Shown one piece after another: positions 1 through 10,638 of a DNA stretch of 64,000 bases. The position numbers and the translations under genes are program-made. The stretch is from Glycine soja (lineage: Eukaryota > Streptophyta > Magnoliopsida > Fabales > Fabaceae). The notes under the pieces were generated by a model. It ran no database searches and was not told the DNA's origin. It saw only the letters and a program-made list of their open reading frames with translations. The DNA lies in the NCBI RefSeq assembly GCF_004193775.1, contig NC_041019.1:16091020-16155019 (forward strand), read 5' to 3'. Positions within the stretch are counted from its first letter, which is position 1. Every line of letters starts with the position of its first letter.

Positions 1-784
1 TCACAAAGAGTGAGAAGTCTTCCTCATCTTCTGATTCTTCATCTTCATTTTCCTCTTGCATTGATGAGGAGACTTTTAGTGCTATGCTTCATTTTCTCTT
101 GTCAGTCTCTTCATTTTAGTTAAGACGTTGAAGTTCCATTTCATGTTCCTGCAGTTTGCCAAAAAGAGTGGCAAGAGACATAGAAGAAAGATCTTTACTT
201 TCATTAATGACAGTTACCTTGGGCTGCCATTCCCTACTTAAGCATATCAAAACTTTATTAATTAAATCTTCATTAGAAAAGGTTTTTCCTAGGGAGACAA
301 GGTGATTAACTATGTGTGTGAATCTTTTCTGCATACTTTGGATGTTCTCATTAGTGTTCATCCTAAATAATTCATATTCATGTGTAAGGGTGTTGACTCT
401 AGATCTTTTCACATCAGTGGTGCCTTCATGTGTAAGTTGGAGAGTATCCCACATCTCCTTTGCATTTGAACAGTTTGACACTCTAAAATATTCATCTATT
501 CCTAGGGCATAAGTGATAATGTTTTTGGCTTTAAGATTATATTGGACTCTTCTTCTATCCTCTTCAATCCATTTATCTCTAAGTTTTTCTGTTGTTGTGC
601 TTGTGCTTGCATTTACTATGGTGGGTACATAAGGTCCTATTTCTATTGCTTCCCAAATGTTTAAATCTATGGTTTCAATAAAGATTTGCATTCAGGTTTT
701 CCAATAGTGGTAACCCTCATCGTTAAAGATAGGTGGCCTATGGATGGAGTTTCCTTCGGGAAATAGAGAATTTGATGAGGCCAT
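1..784 (-). pseudogene. Copia gag (UBN2-type), broken
   Basis: This is the capsid-like gag of element A. The first ATG at 784 (minus) lies 36 bases after the primer-binding site, the expected place, and begins MASSNSLFPEG. An in-frame TGA at 692-694 stops it after 30 codons. The same frame then runs openly from 691 to 116 for 191 codons, ends at a TAA, and recognisable gag sequence (acidic, EEN/EDE-rich) continues in frame beyond it to the window edge. The 191-codon stretch has the UBN2 pattern: an AKEMWDTL motif near residue 80, a YELFRMNTNENIQSM segment and an LSREWQPKV segment. Such proteins form the virus-like particle of copia elements. At least two stops make this copy non-functional. 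The zinc knuckle would lie outside the window. Confidence 0.85.
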
Positions 785-820
785 GAATCTTGAAGTTGTG
801 AAACTTTTCTCAAGAAACCT

Positions 821-832
821 GCTCTGATACCA
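821..832 (-). other. Primer-binding site of copia element A
   Basis: On the minus strand the sequence TGGTATCAGAGC lies two bases after the LTR end. It matches the 3' end of initiator tRNA-Met, the usual primer of plant copia reverse transcription. Confidence 0.9.
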
Positions 833-834
833 CT

Positions 835-2359
835 TGTTGGATCAAGTGGCCTCAGAATAATTAAGAATGATGGGTTGAATTAATTATGAACGTGTCTTGA
901 CTAATTAAAATTTATCCTTCTTAATGTTACTAGATTCAATTAGGCTTTACTACTAAGTTATGCGAATGTAAACAACAAAAACAATAACTTAGACAAAAGT
1001 AAAGCGGAAATAAAAGTACACAACGGAAATTAAAGAGTGTAGGGAAGAAGAAGACAAACACAAGATTTATACTGGTTCGGCAACAACCCGTGCCTACATC
1101 CAGTCCCCAAGCAACCACCGGTTCTTGAGATTTCCAATAACCTTGTAAAATCCTTTACAAGCAAAGATCCACAAGAGATGTACCCTCCCTTGTTCTCTTT
1201 GAACAACCAAGTAGATGTACGCTCCACTTGAACTGATCCACAAGAGATGTACCCTCTCTTGTTCTCAGTATCACAACCCAAGTAGATGTACGCTCTACTT
1301 ATACCACAAAGGATGTACGCTCCAATGTGTTAAGACAAAGAATTCTTAGGCGGTTAGTCCCTTGAATCTTTGTAAGGGGAAACAAAAGATATCTCAGGCG
1401 GTTAGTCCTTTGAAATCTTTTGTTTAAAGGGAAAGGAAAGAATCAAAAGAATTCTCAGGCGGTTAGTCCTTTGAATCTTTTGTCAAGAGGGAGAAGGGAG
1501 AATCAAAAGAATTCTCAGGCGGTTAGTCCTTTGAATCTTTTGGCAAGAGGGAGAAGGGATGAAAAGATAACACACTTTTGTTTTCTGCAGAATTTCCACG
1601 TGCAGAAAAACAAAGTTTTGAAACAAAGTTTAGAAAGCTTTTTGGCAAAGAAAAAGAAATGGCCAATGGTTAGAGAAAGATTGTGAAAAAAGATTGTTTG
1701 GAAGAATATCATATATGTATTAAACGTGTGCCAAAGTCATGCTTTTATAGACTCTTCATGTCTGGTCAAAGAAACCATTGGAAGAGTTGTGACTTTAGAG
1801 AAAACCATGTTAAGAGTTATAACTCTTAACTTTTTCTTTAAAACTGTTCACTGCTAATCGATCACCACAAAGGTGTAATCGATTACACAATGTGTTTTCT
1901 GAAAAGTTGTGACTCTTCACAATTGGATTTGAATTCCAACGTTCAGATTCACTTGTAATCGATTTCTAATATAGTGTAATCGATTACACTATTTGAAAAT
2001 CATTTTGGAACATTATAAATTATTTGAAAACATTTTGAAAACCAAACTGGTCACTGGTAATCGATTACTGATAACTGGTAATCAATTACCAGAGAGTAAT
2101 CACTCTGGCAACTTAGAAAATTTGAGAAAATTCTTTTGTAAAACAAAACTGTGTTATTTGGTTTTTGAAAAAATCTTTTAATACTTATCCTATATGAAGT
2201 CTTGACTTGTTGCTTCTTGATTTCTTCTCTTGAATCTTGAATCTTGGATTGGATTCTTGATGCTTGATCTTGAAGTCTTGAATCAATCTTGAATCAATCA
2301 CTTGAGCTTTTGGCATCTTCAAAATTGCTTGGTTCATCATCATGAAACTTGCTTCTATA
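835..2359 (-). repeat. 5' LTR of copia element A
   Basis: Read on the minus strand, this is a roughly 1.5-kb LTR ending in GATCCAACA next to the primer-binding site. The right boundary at 2359 is set by where copia B coding sequence resumes; the terminal TGTAGAAGC of other copies is here degenerate (TATAGAAGC). It contains TAATCGATTA-type palindromes (1850-2100), a TATA box (CTTTTATA on the plus strand at 1742-1749) and, downstream in the transcript, the two hairpin arrays described for element D (1130-1560). It is clearly more diverged than the LTRs of element D. Confidence 0.85.
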
Positions 2360-2718
2360 GCTGCATCTACCATGGAAGCTGAATTTGTAGCATGTTTTGA
2401 GGCTACAATTCAAGCTAATTGGCTGCGGAACTTTATTTCAGGGCTTGGAATTGTTGACAGTATTGCTAGGGCACTAAAAATGTATTGTGATAACTCTGTA
2501 GTAGTATTTTTCTCTAAGAACGACAAGTACTCTAAGGGTGCTAAGCATATGGAATTGAAGTACTTTGTCCTGAAAGAAGAAGTTCAGAAACAAAAAGTGT
2601 CAATAAAACATATTAGCAAAACCTTATGATAGCTGACCCTTTGACAAAGGGATTACTGCCCAAGACATTTATAGAACATGTTGAGAATATGGGCATTATT
2701 GTTATTGATGATCATTAA
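2360..2718 (+). pseudogene. Copia element B, RNase H and pol C-terminus fragment
   Basis: The translation starts AASTMEAEFVACFEA and continues through MYCDNSVVVFFSKNDKYSKGAKHMELKYFVLKEE. This is the C-terminal RNase H of a copia polyprotein, with the active-site Glu in MEAEF and the Asp in YCDNS. A one-base deletion near 2624 breaks the frame. In the next frame the conserved end (IADPLTKGLLPKTF) continues to a TAA at 2716-2718. The 5' side of this ORF is cut by insertion of element A. It is a different copia family from A and D. Confidence 0.85.
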
Positions 2719-3102
2719 GTGTTATTTACCTTATGTATTTTTTCTGACACTCTGAGCTCATTTATGATATGTTTCTGATTACCTATTCTCTATGTTTGCA
2801 TGCAAGTTTGTGTTAGAATAATGTTAACATGTTTGTCTAGAATAAAGACATTATGTTGGACCAATTATGTACTGCTAACTAATGGTCATATTAAGGAGAA
2901 AACTAATTTATAGTACATGGAAGGGACTATGTCGATTAGGTGATGTTCAACCGCCATGACTCAAATTGGTTTGTATTCTTAATCATGAAATTATGGTGTG
3001 CCCAATGTATAGAACAACTTAGTCATTTTTTTAATGCGCATTATGTTAGTTTAATCTATTTATTTATTTAGTCCATAATGTTTAGTAATATCACATGAGC
3101 CA

Positions 3103-3112
3103 AGTGGGAGAA
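3103..3112 (+). other. Polypurine tract before LTR of copia B
   Basis: The purine-rich AGTGGGAGAA immediately precedes the TGTTAG that starts an LTR. This is the expected place for second-strand priming. Confidence 0.6.
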
Positions 3113-3660
3113 TGTTAGAATTAATGTCTCATGTGAGAGACATGTGACTTATGTAGGGACTAATAAATAAATAATTAACAATTAAGGACTAAATTGTAAT
3201 TGGGTTAAATAGGAGAAGTTTCTAGAGGTAACTGCTACTTGATGGAAGTAGTGGTTATAAAAAGGGGTTAATACCTACTAACGTGAAACAAGGTCCCCTT
3301 CCTGACAGAAAAGTTATCTCTCTCATCTATAGCCATCACAAACGTAGAGAGGTAGAAAGAATAGTCAAGGGAGTGAAATCTTGTTTCTCTCTTCTTCCAA
3401 GGAAAATCCAAGTGCACCGGAGAGAAGTCTTTATATGGAGAAAGGTACGCATTATTTGTTTATTTATCATTTGTGAGAATCATAGGTTTCAAGAACCTAT
3501 TGGTTTCCTATAATTGTTAATCTAGGAAACCCTTAATTGTTTTTACACCTTCTGCCTCTCGTAGTAAGGCGAGAGAGAAAAAAAATACCGAGTGTGTGAG
3601 GAATAAGAGTGTTCTTCTTGGCCTCGTCCAAAACAATGATAACCCGTAGATACAATGACA
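3113..3660 (+). repeat. LTR following copia B; right end uncertain
   Basis: It begins with TGTTAGAATTAATG right after a polypurine tract and about 395 bases after the copia B pol stop, so it is the 3' LTR of element B. I cannot place the right end: no clear CA terminus or primer-binding site is visible before the gag-like ORF at 3720, so 3660 is nominal. The same LTR may serve as the 5' LTR of the gag remnant that follows. Confidence 0.55.
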
Positions 3661-3719
3661 ATATGTACTCTTCCAAAACTTCTCAAATTTTAGAGTTGAT
3701 ACACTTTTGAGAGAAAAAG

Positions 3720-4830
3720 ATGACCATCAATTACAATATTGAATGGTCTAATTCCAAATTAGATGGAAAGTTAGATTTTCATTATTGGGAACTTTTGATG
3801 GTCACGCATTTGAGAGTTCACAATATTTGGAGCTTTGTTGAGTCAGGATTAGAGGAAGGAGCTAATGTACTGCTAGGAGGAGAGATCAGTTGTGTCGTCA
3901 TAGATTCACCAAGGAGTTGACTATTCCATTTTTGACAAAATTACAAATGCCAAAACCGCCAAAGAAGCATCGAATATTTTGAAGTTGTCTTACAAAGGAG
4001 TGGAGAAGGCCTATAAATCCAACCTGCAATCTCTGCGAAGGGAATACAAAAGTTATGAAATGTCTAGTTTTGAATCTGTGAAATATTTTTCACGTATTAC
4101 AAATCTCGTCAACTGGATGCGAGTGTATGGAGAAGACATCCCAGACAAGAAGGTGGTGGACAAAATTCTATGCACCATGCCGATGAAGTTTGATCATGTG
4201 GTGACTACAACAATTGAGTCCCACAATACAAACACCATGATGGTAGCAAAATTGTAAGGAAGCATCGAAAGCCATGTGAGCAGAATCTTGTAGAAGATAG
4301 AGAAAGTAAGTGAAGAAGCCTTAACGTCTAGTAAATCTCAACAATGATGCCGAATCTAGTCAAAGTGCAGAAAATAAAGGATGAAATAATTTCAACAATG
4401 GAGGAAGAGGATGAGGAAGAGGAAATTTCAATCAAGAAAAAAAAACCAATAATTTTAGGTCATTCGACCAAGGAAGAGGTGGAGATACTTTTGGTGCTGT
4501 TAACCAAGGAAGAGGCAGAGGTAACAATTACCAAGGTAGAGTGAAATTAATTGCTTCAATTGTGGAAAGTTTGGACATAGAGCTGCAGATTGTAGATTCA
4601 ATCAATAAACAAATGTTGCAGAAAGTCAAAATATTGGTGAGAATTCAAACACCCAAAAAATGTTTATTTTTGGCTAGCAATTCATTTGTTAAGGATGGAA
4701 ATATTTGGTATTTTTGGATACTAGGTGTAGCAATCGTATGTGTGAAAAAAAGTTACTTTTGCTTTAGATGAAAGGTAAAATCTATTGTAAAATTTGGAAA
4801 CAATGAAAATATTCCTATCATAAGGAATGG
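3720..4830 (+). pseudogene. Copia gag-protease remnant (element C)
   Basis: This is a decayed copia gag reading left to right. 3720-3920 encodes the gag start (KLDGKLDFHYWELLMVTHL), followed by a frameshift. 3979-4257 encodes a UBN2-like core (LQSLRREYKSYEM, NWMRVYGEDIPDKKVVDKIL, MKFDHVVTTTIES). A CCHC zinc knuckle, CFNCGKFGHRAADC, is readable at 4552-4593. A protease remnant follows around 4690-4830, where the expected Asp-Ser/Thr-Gly reads DTR, so the catalytic glycine is lost. The sequence stops at 4830 where an unrelated LTR begins. There are several frameshifts and it is certainly non-functional. Confidence 0.8.
4552..4593 (+). other. CCHC zinc-knuckle coding motif of copia C
   Basis: The translation shows C-x2-C-x4-H-x4-C (CFNC GKFG H RAAD C), the nucleic-acid-binding knuckle of retroelement gag. 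It marks the frame of the decayed gag at this point. Confidence 0.85.
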
Positions 4831-5464
4831 CTGTAACACCCTGAAATTTTGATAACTGAAAATAGATGTTTGATAAATTTCTTGTGTTATTTGATTAATT
4901 TGGATTAGTTGAAGTGTTGTGTGAATTATCTTTGTGTGATTGCTTGGTGTGAATGTTAGGTTATGTGGAGTTTGATTGATCTGTGTTGGAAATGAGTGAT
5001 TTCATGTTTGACCTAAAACTTGTTTCGGTAAAACCACGATATCAGATTCGTTAACTATTGGATCGCCTTCAAACTTGGACTATAGGTTCACAACCCATGT
5101 TTTCATGTTTTGACCATTGGGATGACCCAAATAACATCTTTGAATAGCTCGCTTAGTGAGACAAGCATGCCATGTGCAATTCACATAGAGGAGATAATTT
5201 GTTCAACGAGACTAGCTCGCCAAGCGAGATTTGCAGACTATAAATACATTTACCATCACAGAAAAATGGGTTTTTCACCTCTCTCTCTCTCTCTCTCCAA
5301 ACTCTTACCCAAACCATAGAAACCCCTCCTCCACCAACCCACGACCATCAATGATCGCCACGAGCCGTCGTCGCTTGCCTCCGGACCATCGCATAGAGAG
5401 AAATACTTTAATCAGAGCAGAATCTTCAAAACTCAACTGAGGGATTTGGTAGAGAATGAAACTC
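4831..5464 (+). repeat. Truncated long LTR, copy 1 (gypsy-like)
   Basis: It starts TGTAACACCCTGAAATTT, a terminus common in plant Ty3/gypsy LTRs, and is similar to 5465-6030 throughout. It contains GCTCGCCAAGCGAG-type palindromic segments, a CT microsatellite (5280-5298) and a short GC-richer stretch. It ends abruptly at 5464, where copy 2 starts. I infer an LTR because copy 2 ends in a typical terminus; no coding sequence is attached. Confidence 0.6.
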
Positions 5465-6564
5465 TCTAAACGCCCTGAAATTTCAATAATTGAAAATAGA
5501 TGTTTGATGTTTTTCTTGTGTTATTTGATTACTTGATTAATTTGAATGTGTTAAGGTATTTTGTGAATTAGCCATGTGCGATATGCTTGATGTGGATGTT
5601 GAGTTATGTGGACTTTTATTGACTTAGGTTGAAATTATGAGATTTCAAGTTTTACATAAATTGGTTCCACTAAAACAACAATCTTATATTCGTTAACCGT
5701 TGGATCACTTTCAAAATTGGACTGTTGCCTTGCAACCCAATTTTGAACATTCTGACCGTTGGGGTTTGCATTATAACATCGTGAGTATAAGATATTATTT
5801 TTTAACCGAAGTAGTAAAATTTGAGCTAGATCAGCTCGCCCAGGCGAGCCAAATTTCATCTAAACCCTCCCCTAACACCCCCAACCTCCTCCTCCACCAC
5901 CATTGACCACCGGTGACCACCACGAGCTGCCTTTGCTTGCCGTCGGATCACCACACGGAGAAGAACATTTTAATCGGAGCAGAATCTTCAAAACTCAACT
6001 CGAGGATTCAGTAGAGAATGAAGCCTCCAATCCTTCCTTCACGATTTCTTCGAGGTAATCGTGATTATAAGCCTTCTCCTTGTTAGTTTGAACCTATCTT
6101 TGCATCTCTTCTGACTTGGGAACCATTATTAGATGTTTTCACACTTCCTTTGAAAAACCCTTGAAAAAGAGACATTGTAAAAGTTTCCTTTTTATAAAAT
6201 AGACTTTGTTTTTGTAACATTTGTTGAACCTTGGTCACAGTGGCATGATCAAAATTTCAAAATGACCTCTCTTTGATGTGAATCTCAAAACACCCCTTTA
6301 GCCCTTTTTTAAATTGAATGGGTATTTGACCCCAAAAGTTAATATTAACCTTGTCTTTGAAATCTATACTGAATTATCTTTGATTTGGTATATAAAGCTC
6401 TGTGTTTAGACGAACGGACGTGAACCTAAGAGATCTTATAACAATGCCGCAAGGAACTAAGAGAGAGATATAGATAAGTGAGGGGAGTTTATTGTTTGTT
6501 TATTGCTTTTGATACCATAATTGGGGTCACGGAACCCAATTATGGGGACGTATGTCTATCCCTA

Positions 6565-6762
6565 TGCATGCTGGTTTTCAAGAAAATCTATGTTTTTAAC
6601 TAATGGGATGTGATATATTTGTTATTGATGTGCATGCTGGTTTTCAAGAAAAGTTGTATTTTTAACTAATGGGATGTGATATATTTGTTATTGATGTGCA
6701 TGCTGGTTTTCAAGAAAAGTTGTGTTTTTAACTAATGAGATGTGATAGGTTTGTTATTGATG
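6565..6762 (+). repeat. 66-bp tandem repeat, three copies
   Basis: Units starting TGCATGCTGGTTTTCAAG begin at 6565, 6631 and 6697. The homologous position in LTR copy 3 (about 25758-25823) has a single unit, so the triplication happened within copy 2. Confidence 0.9.
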
Positions 6763-7405
6763 ATTGAAATTTTCAATGATATTTGTTGTTGTATTGATTG
6801 GAATTTTTGGAAAAAGTCTTAATTATAGAGGAAACTCTGCCCAAAATTTTACATTTGTTCTTCTATTTACTTCTTTATTAAATTTTAAATGGGCATAAGA
6901 GTTTGTTTTGAATTCTATAGTTTTCCTCTTTAATTTATAATTTTCCTTCAAAATATGAGTCTCGTGGTATTATAGATTGTTGTTGTATGAGGTTTATGTT
7001 GCCTGAAGACCTGGGGAATGTGAATCCCAGACATGAATTTATATGGAATGTGATTGCTTGTGATGTTGATGTTGAGATGAGATGATGTTGATGTTGATGA
7101 TGTTATTGTGATGATGTATGTTGTGTATGTACATGGGGGGTGTGGTGACCATGTTGGATATCCCTAAAGCGGGAAATAGTGTTTTAAAGAGTTTTAAGCA
7201 TTCCTGGAGAGAGAAGGGGATGACTTATAATCTTTAATTATCCATGGTCAGTGCATTGATGATGCTCATGTTTCATACTTCATATGACATGGAAATAGTA
7301 TAAAATTTGTCAGTAAGTACTTGTAGTTTCTCATGAGGAGGAATACTTGTACTTGGGGCATGTCACTCGGTTTGGAACTCCCTTGAGACTCAGGCTGATC
7401 ACCGT

Positions 7406-7423
7406 GGGGGGGGGGGGGGGGGG
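7406..7423 (+). repeat. Poly(G) tract of 18
   Basis: This is an uninterrupted run of 18 G in an otherwise unremarkable LTR. It is unusual in AT-rich plant DNA and its exact length may be an assembly estimate. Confidence 0.9.
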
Positions 7424-8187
7424 AGTTGCTTGTGCACGACAGGGTGACCTTGACACTCACTATCTAGTTTTCGTAAGTGAGAGTGTCGTGTGGACACGCT
7501 TAGGCTATTTTCTCAGGGATGGTACCACATTGCATTTGAGAGTTGAGGTCAGGTGCATGCATCATACTGAGCATGATTGATTGGAACTATGGACGGATGA
7601 TGACTAATTGTTGAGTGTGTGTTGGACTAATAAATATTTGTGTATGCTTATGATATTTTTTAACGTTTTCTTACTAATAATGGTTATTTGATTTTTGTAT
7701 TAATTTCTTTTATAATAAACTCACCCCTTGCAATTTTCGTACCATGTGGTTGGTACCTGTGATGATTGCGAACCTTTGTTTGTGGGAGCAGAATGACAGC
7801 AGTAGAGTACGAGAAGTGAGATTCTTTTGTGGAGCCTTCGGGCCGACGTGATGACGTTGGGATTATTTTGGGAGAGAGTTGTGTTTTGTTAATCAACTCC
7901 TCCATAACTGGTTCAATAATTCTTTTTTTTTTTTAATTGAGGATGTAAATCAAAAATTTAATTATATGTATGAACAAATTTACTTTTCATTATGTGAATG
8001 ATGTGTACCGAGTTACTATACCTATATATATGTATTCACTTAAGTAATAGTGCGTTATTTGGTGAATGTATATCAAGAAAAAAATTACTTTCATTTTTCA
8101 TAAGCAAATTAACGGAGTTTTCATTTAAAAATTGAAATTCTCGTAGTTTAGAGTGGTGATATCGTGGCGACGAGGTGGGTTGTTACA

Positions 8188-8530
8188 CTCTCGACCCTAT
8201 ATTCGTGGTTTCTTCGAGGTAACCGTGATTTCTATGTCTTCTCCTAGTTAGTTTGAACCCCTCTTTGTATCTCTTGTGATTTGGGTACCATTATTGGATG
8301 CTTTCACACTTCCTATGAAAAACCTTTGAAAATGAGAAGTTGTAAAGGTTGTCTTTTTATAAAATAGATTTCATTTTTGTAATCTTCGTTGAACTACGAT
8401 CATAGTGGCGTGACAGGAGTTTCAAAATGATGTCTCTTTGATGTGGATCTCAAAACATTCCTTTAGCCCCTTTTTAAATTGAATGGGTATTTAACCCCAA
8501 AAGTTGATATTAACCTTGTCTTTGAAATCT
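8188..8530 (+). repeat. Long LTR copy 3, left piece
   Basis: This piece is similar to 6030-6363 of copy 2 (TTTCTTCGAGGTAA onwards) and starts immediately after the terminus of copy 2. It is interrupted at 8530 by CACTA-1 and resumes at 25557 in register: copy 2 reads GAAATCTATACTGAA where copy 3 is split as GAAATCT and TATACTAAA. Confidence 0.8.
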
Positions 8531-8880
8531 CACCACTAGAAAAATGTAGTTTAGCGACCGAAATATTCAGTTGCTATTAGCGACCGAAAACATTTTGTCG
8601 CTAATTGCGTCTGAATTTATATTTGGTAGCCAACTTGCGTCAGCGACCATATTCGTGACCGAAATGAAGTGTCACTAAAAATCCCGGTCGCTACTTCGGT
8701 CGCGATACTTACATAAATTTAAAAGCATTTTAGCAACGGAATTAGCGATCGAAGTGGACTTGAAGTTAACATTCGAATATGGTTTGGTCGCTATGTTGTG
8801 CTGATAGCGACCAATATTTTGTCTGTCGCTATTGCACAAAATAATTTTGAGCCTAGCGATCGAATGTATCTTTCTAGAAA
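8531..8880 (+). repeat. CACTA-1 left terminal and subterminal repeats
   Basis: The terminus is followed by many direct and inverted copies of AGCGACCGAA-like motifs (for example at 8554, 8579 and 8690). The same motif fills the other end of the element. Confidence 0.85.
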
Positions 8881-9429
8881 TATTGGAGAGCTAAATTTGT
8901 AATTTATTATAAATCATAATCAATATATAATATTCTTAAATACATTTTATATTTGAAAAGTATTGAAATTAATATATTAGTAATATTTTTAAATTAACAA
9001 ATTAATATTTTCATTTTTTTAAAATCATAATAATTATATTATTTTTAATTATACTTTGATGATTTATAATAAAATTAACAGACCAATATTTGCATTATTT
9101 GATTAAGATAAATAAATCACGGTTATCATTAGTCTTTTAATTTGTGTTTTATACAAAATAATTTTTTATTTTATATAACTATTTAAAAATTATAATAAAT
9201 GTATACCCTTGATATTATGAAAATATGTCATAATCAAATTTTGTCAAATTAAGTATTTTAAAATACTAAGCATAATTGTAGCACTAATGAGTCATTAAGG
9301 TTCAATATGGTGTAAGTGAGTCATTAAGGTTCAATATGGTGTAAGTGGAATTTTATGCATTAATGAAGACCCAATAAGATGCAATGGGTAACTTATGCAT
9401 TCACTAAAAGTCCAAATTAACTTTAATTT

Positions 9430-10037
9430 AAGGCTTAATTACAAAAAAAAAAAAAATAAGTTTCCCATATTTTGCCTATTTCACCAAATTGGTCTCCCTA
9501 TTTTTGAATTGTTGACTAGATGTTTCACTTGTTCAATTTTAAACATTGAGCTAAAAAGTTGACCAATATTTTCTTAAAAAATAAGAACTTTAAAAAAGTT
9601 TGAAGAACGATTAGAATCATAGTCCTTTAAGGACGAAACACACTCATTTACACTACACCCAAATACTCATTTGAATGTTTGGTACAAAATATAGTATTAA
9701 TATAAGTTTTATGCGAAATAGTTCAAAATTCAAAGTTTATTCTTTTTAATTTATTATATTTTTATAGTCTTATATATTATCATTTAAAATATAATATAAA
9801 ATAAAGCTTATATAAGTATACATATTCTAATTTATGTGAAAATAAAATTTAATCTTATATATTATATTTTAAAGATAATATATAAGCATACATATTCTAG
9901 TGTAGTCAACGTTTAAAATTTAATAGTGAACGATTAGTCAACAGTTAAAATCAGTTCTGGGGACTAAGATAGTGGATTTTGAAATATAAGAATTTGGTGA
10001 AATAGGAAAAATAGGGGAACGAATTTTGCAGTCCTAA
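9430..10037. mobile_element. MITE-like foldback element
   Basis: The ends are inverted copies of each other over about 40 bases. The left reads TTTCCCATATTTTGCCTATTTCACC (in part), and the right, when reversed, reads the same CCTATTTTTCCTATTTCACC pattern. The interior is AT-rich and non-coding. Exact ends and the target duplication are unclear (TAATT appears near both). Confidence 0.55.
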
Positions 10038-10091
10038 TTTAACATATTCATTAACCAAGGCCCAATAATGATTTATTAAGGTTTGATGTGT

Positions 10092-10638
10092 GCAATTGCT
10101 TCGTACACCCAACAATTTTTTTTAAAATTCTAAAAGTACCCTTGCTATTAAACATACAGATTACGAATATGTAAGCTCACTCTAATTAATTATTAGATCA
10201 AAATTAATTGTCAGAAAATTATATATGTAAACAAATTAATTATTAGATTAAAATTAATTGTCACAAAATTTATCATGTAAATTTACATGTGCATTAAATA
10301 TACATTAGAAATTTTAGTGTTATATATAGCGACATTAATTATTTTATAACATAATTGTCCTATTACCTCAGTTGGTTAGAGCGTCGTGCCAATAACGTAA
10401 TTGGCAATCCGTATGAACATACGAATTGCCAATTCGTATATGGATTATGTGTTACAGATTATGAATTTGTAAGTTTCTTACGGATTACAAATCCGTAAGC
10501 TTACTCTTACGGATTATTAACGCATAAGCTTACTCTTACGGATTGCGAATCTGTATGTTTATTAATAGAGATACTTTTGTAATTTACAATAATTTGTTGG
10601 GTGCACAAGAAAAATGTTAGGTGTATGAAGCAATTTCC
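10092..10638. mobile_element. Mutator-like MITE with tRNA-Ile half
   Basis: The inverted termini are GCAATTGCTTCGTACACCCA on the left and, on the right, the reverse of GGAAATTGCTTCATACACCT. The flanks are TTTGATGTGT (10082-10091) and TTTAATGTGT (10639-10648). This is a 10-base duplication with one mismatch, the size typical of Mutator-like elements. The interior holds several TTACGGATT / AATCCGTAA palindromes and the tRNA-like segment at 10357-10397. There is no ORF. Confidence 0.7.
10357..10397 (+). pseudogene. tRNA-Ile(AAU) 5' half
   Basis: The sequence contains CAGTTGGTTAGAGCGTCGTG, the D-arm and anticodon-stem part of plant tRNA-Ile, with the AAT anticodon preserved in CCAATAACG. As I recall the plant gene, only about four of 41 positions differ. 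The T-arm and 3' acceptor are absent. The sequence passes directly into a 16-bp hairpin (10400-10415 with 10418-10433, one mismatch). It is not a functional tRNA gene. Confidence 0.7.

Larger units (their letters stand above)
1..2359 (-). mobile_element. Copia element A, 5' part
   Basis: This is the 5' portion of a Ty1/copia retrotransposon read on the minus strand. In transcription order it shows an LTR (2359 to 835), a primer-binding site (832 to 821), and gag (784 leftwards). The rest of the element would lie to the left of the window. Its LTR belongs to the same broad family as those of element D at 44-53 kb and the solo LTRs at 11.1 and 48.9 kb. It sits inside the RNase H region of another copia element, whose coding sequence resumes at 2360. 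The target duplication cannot be checked because the other end is not present. Confidence 0.85.
5465..8187 (+). repeat. Long LTR, copy 2 (apparently full length)
   Basis: The left end (TCTAAACGCCCTGAAATTT) is a mutated version of the TGTAACACCC start seen at 4831. The right end is TTGTTACA at 8187. This gives a 2.7-kb LTR-like unit with no ORF of note. Internal landmarks are a 66-bp triplicate repeat at 6565-6762, a TGATGTTGATG low-complexity tract near 7060-7110, and an 18-G homopolymer at 7406-7423. The second half is repeated in copy 3. Confidence 0.6.

Noticed and set aside
10357..10397. Functional tRNA gene
   Set aside because: The T-arm, acceptor 3' strand and B box are missing.
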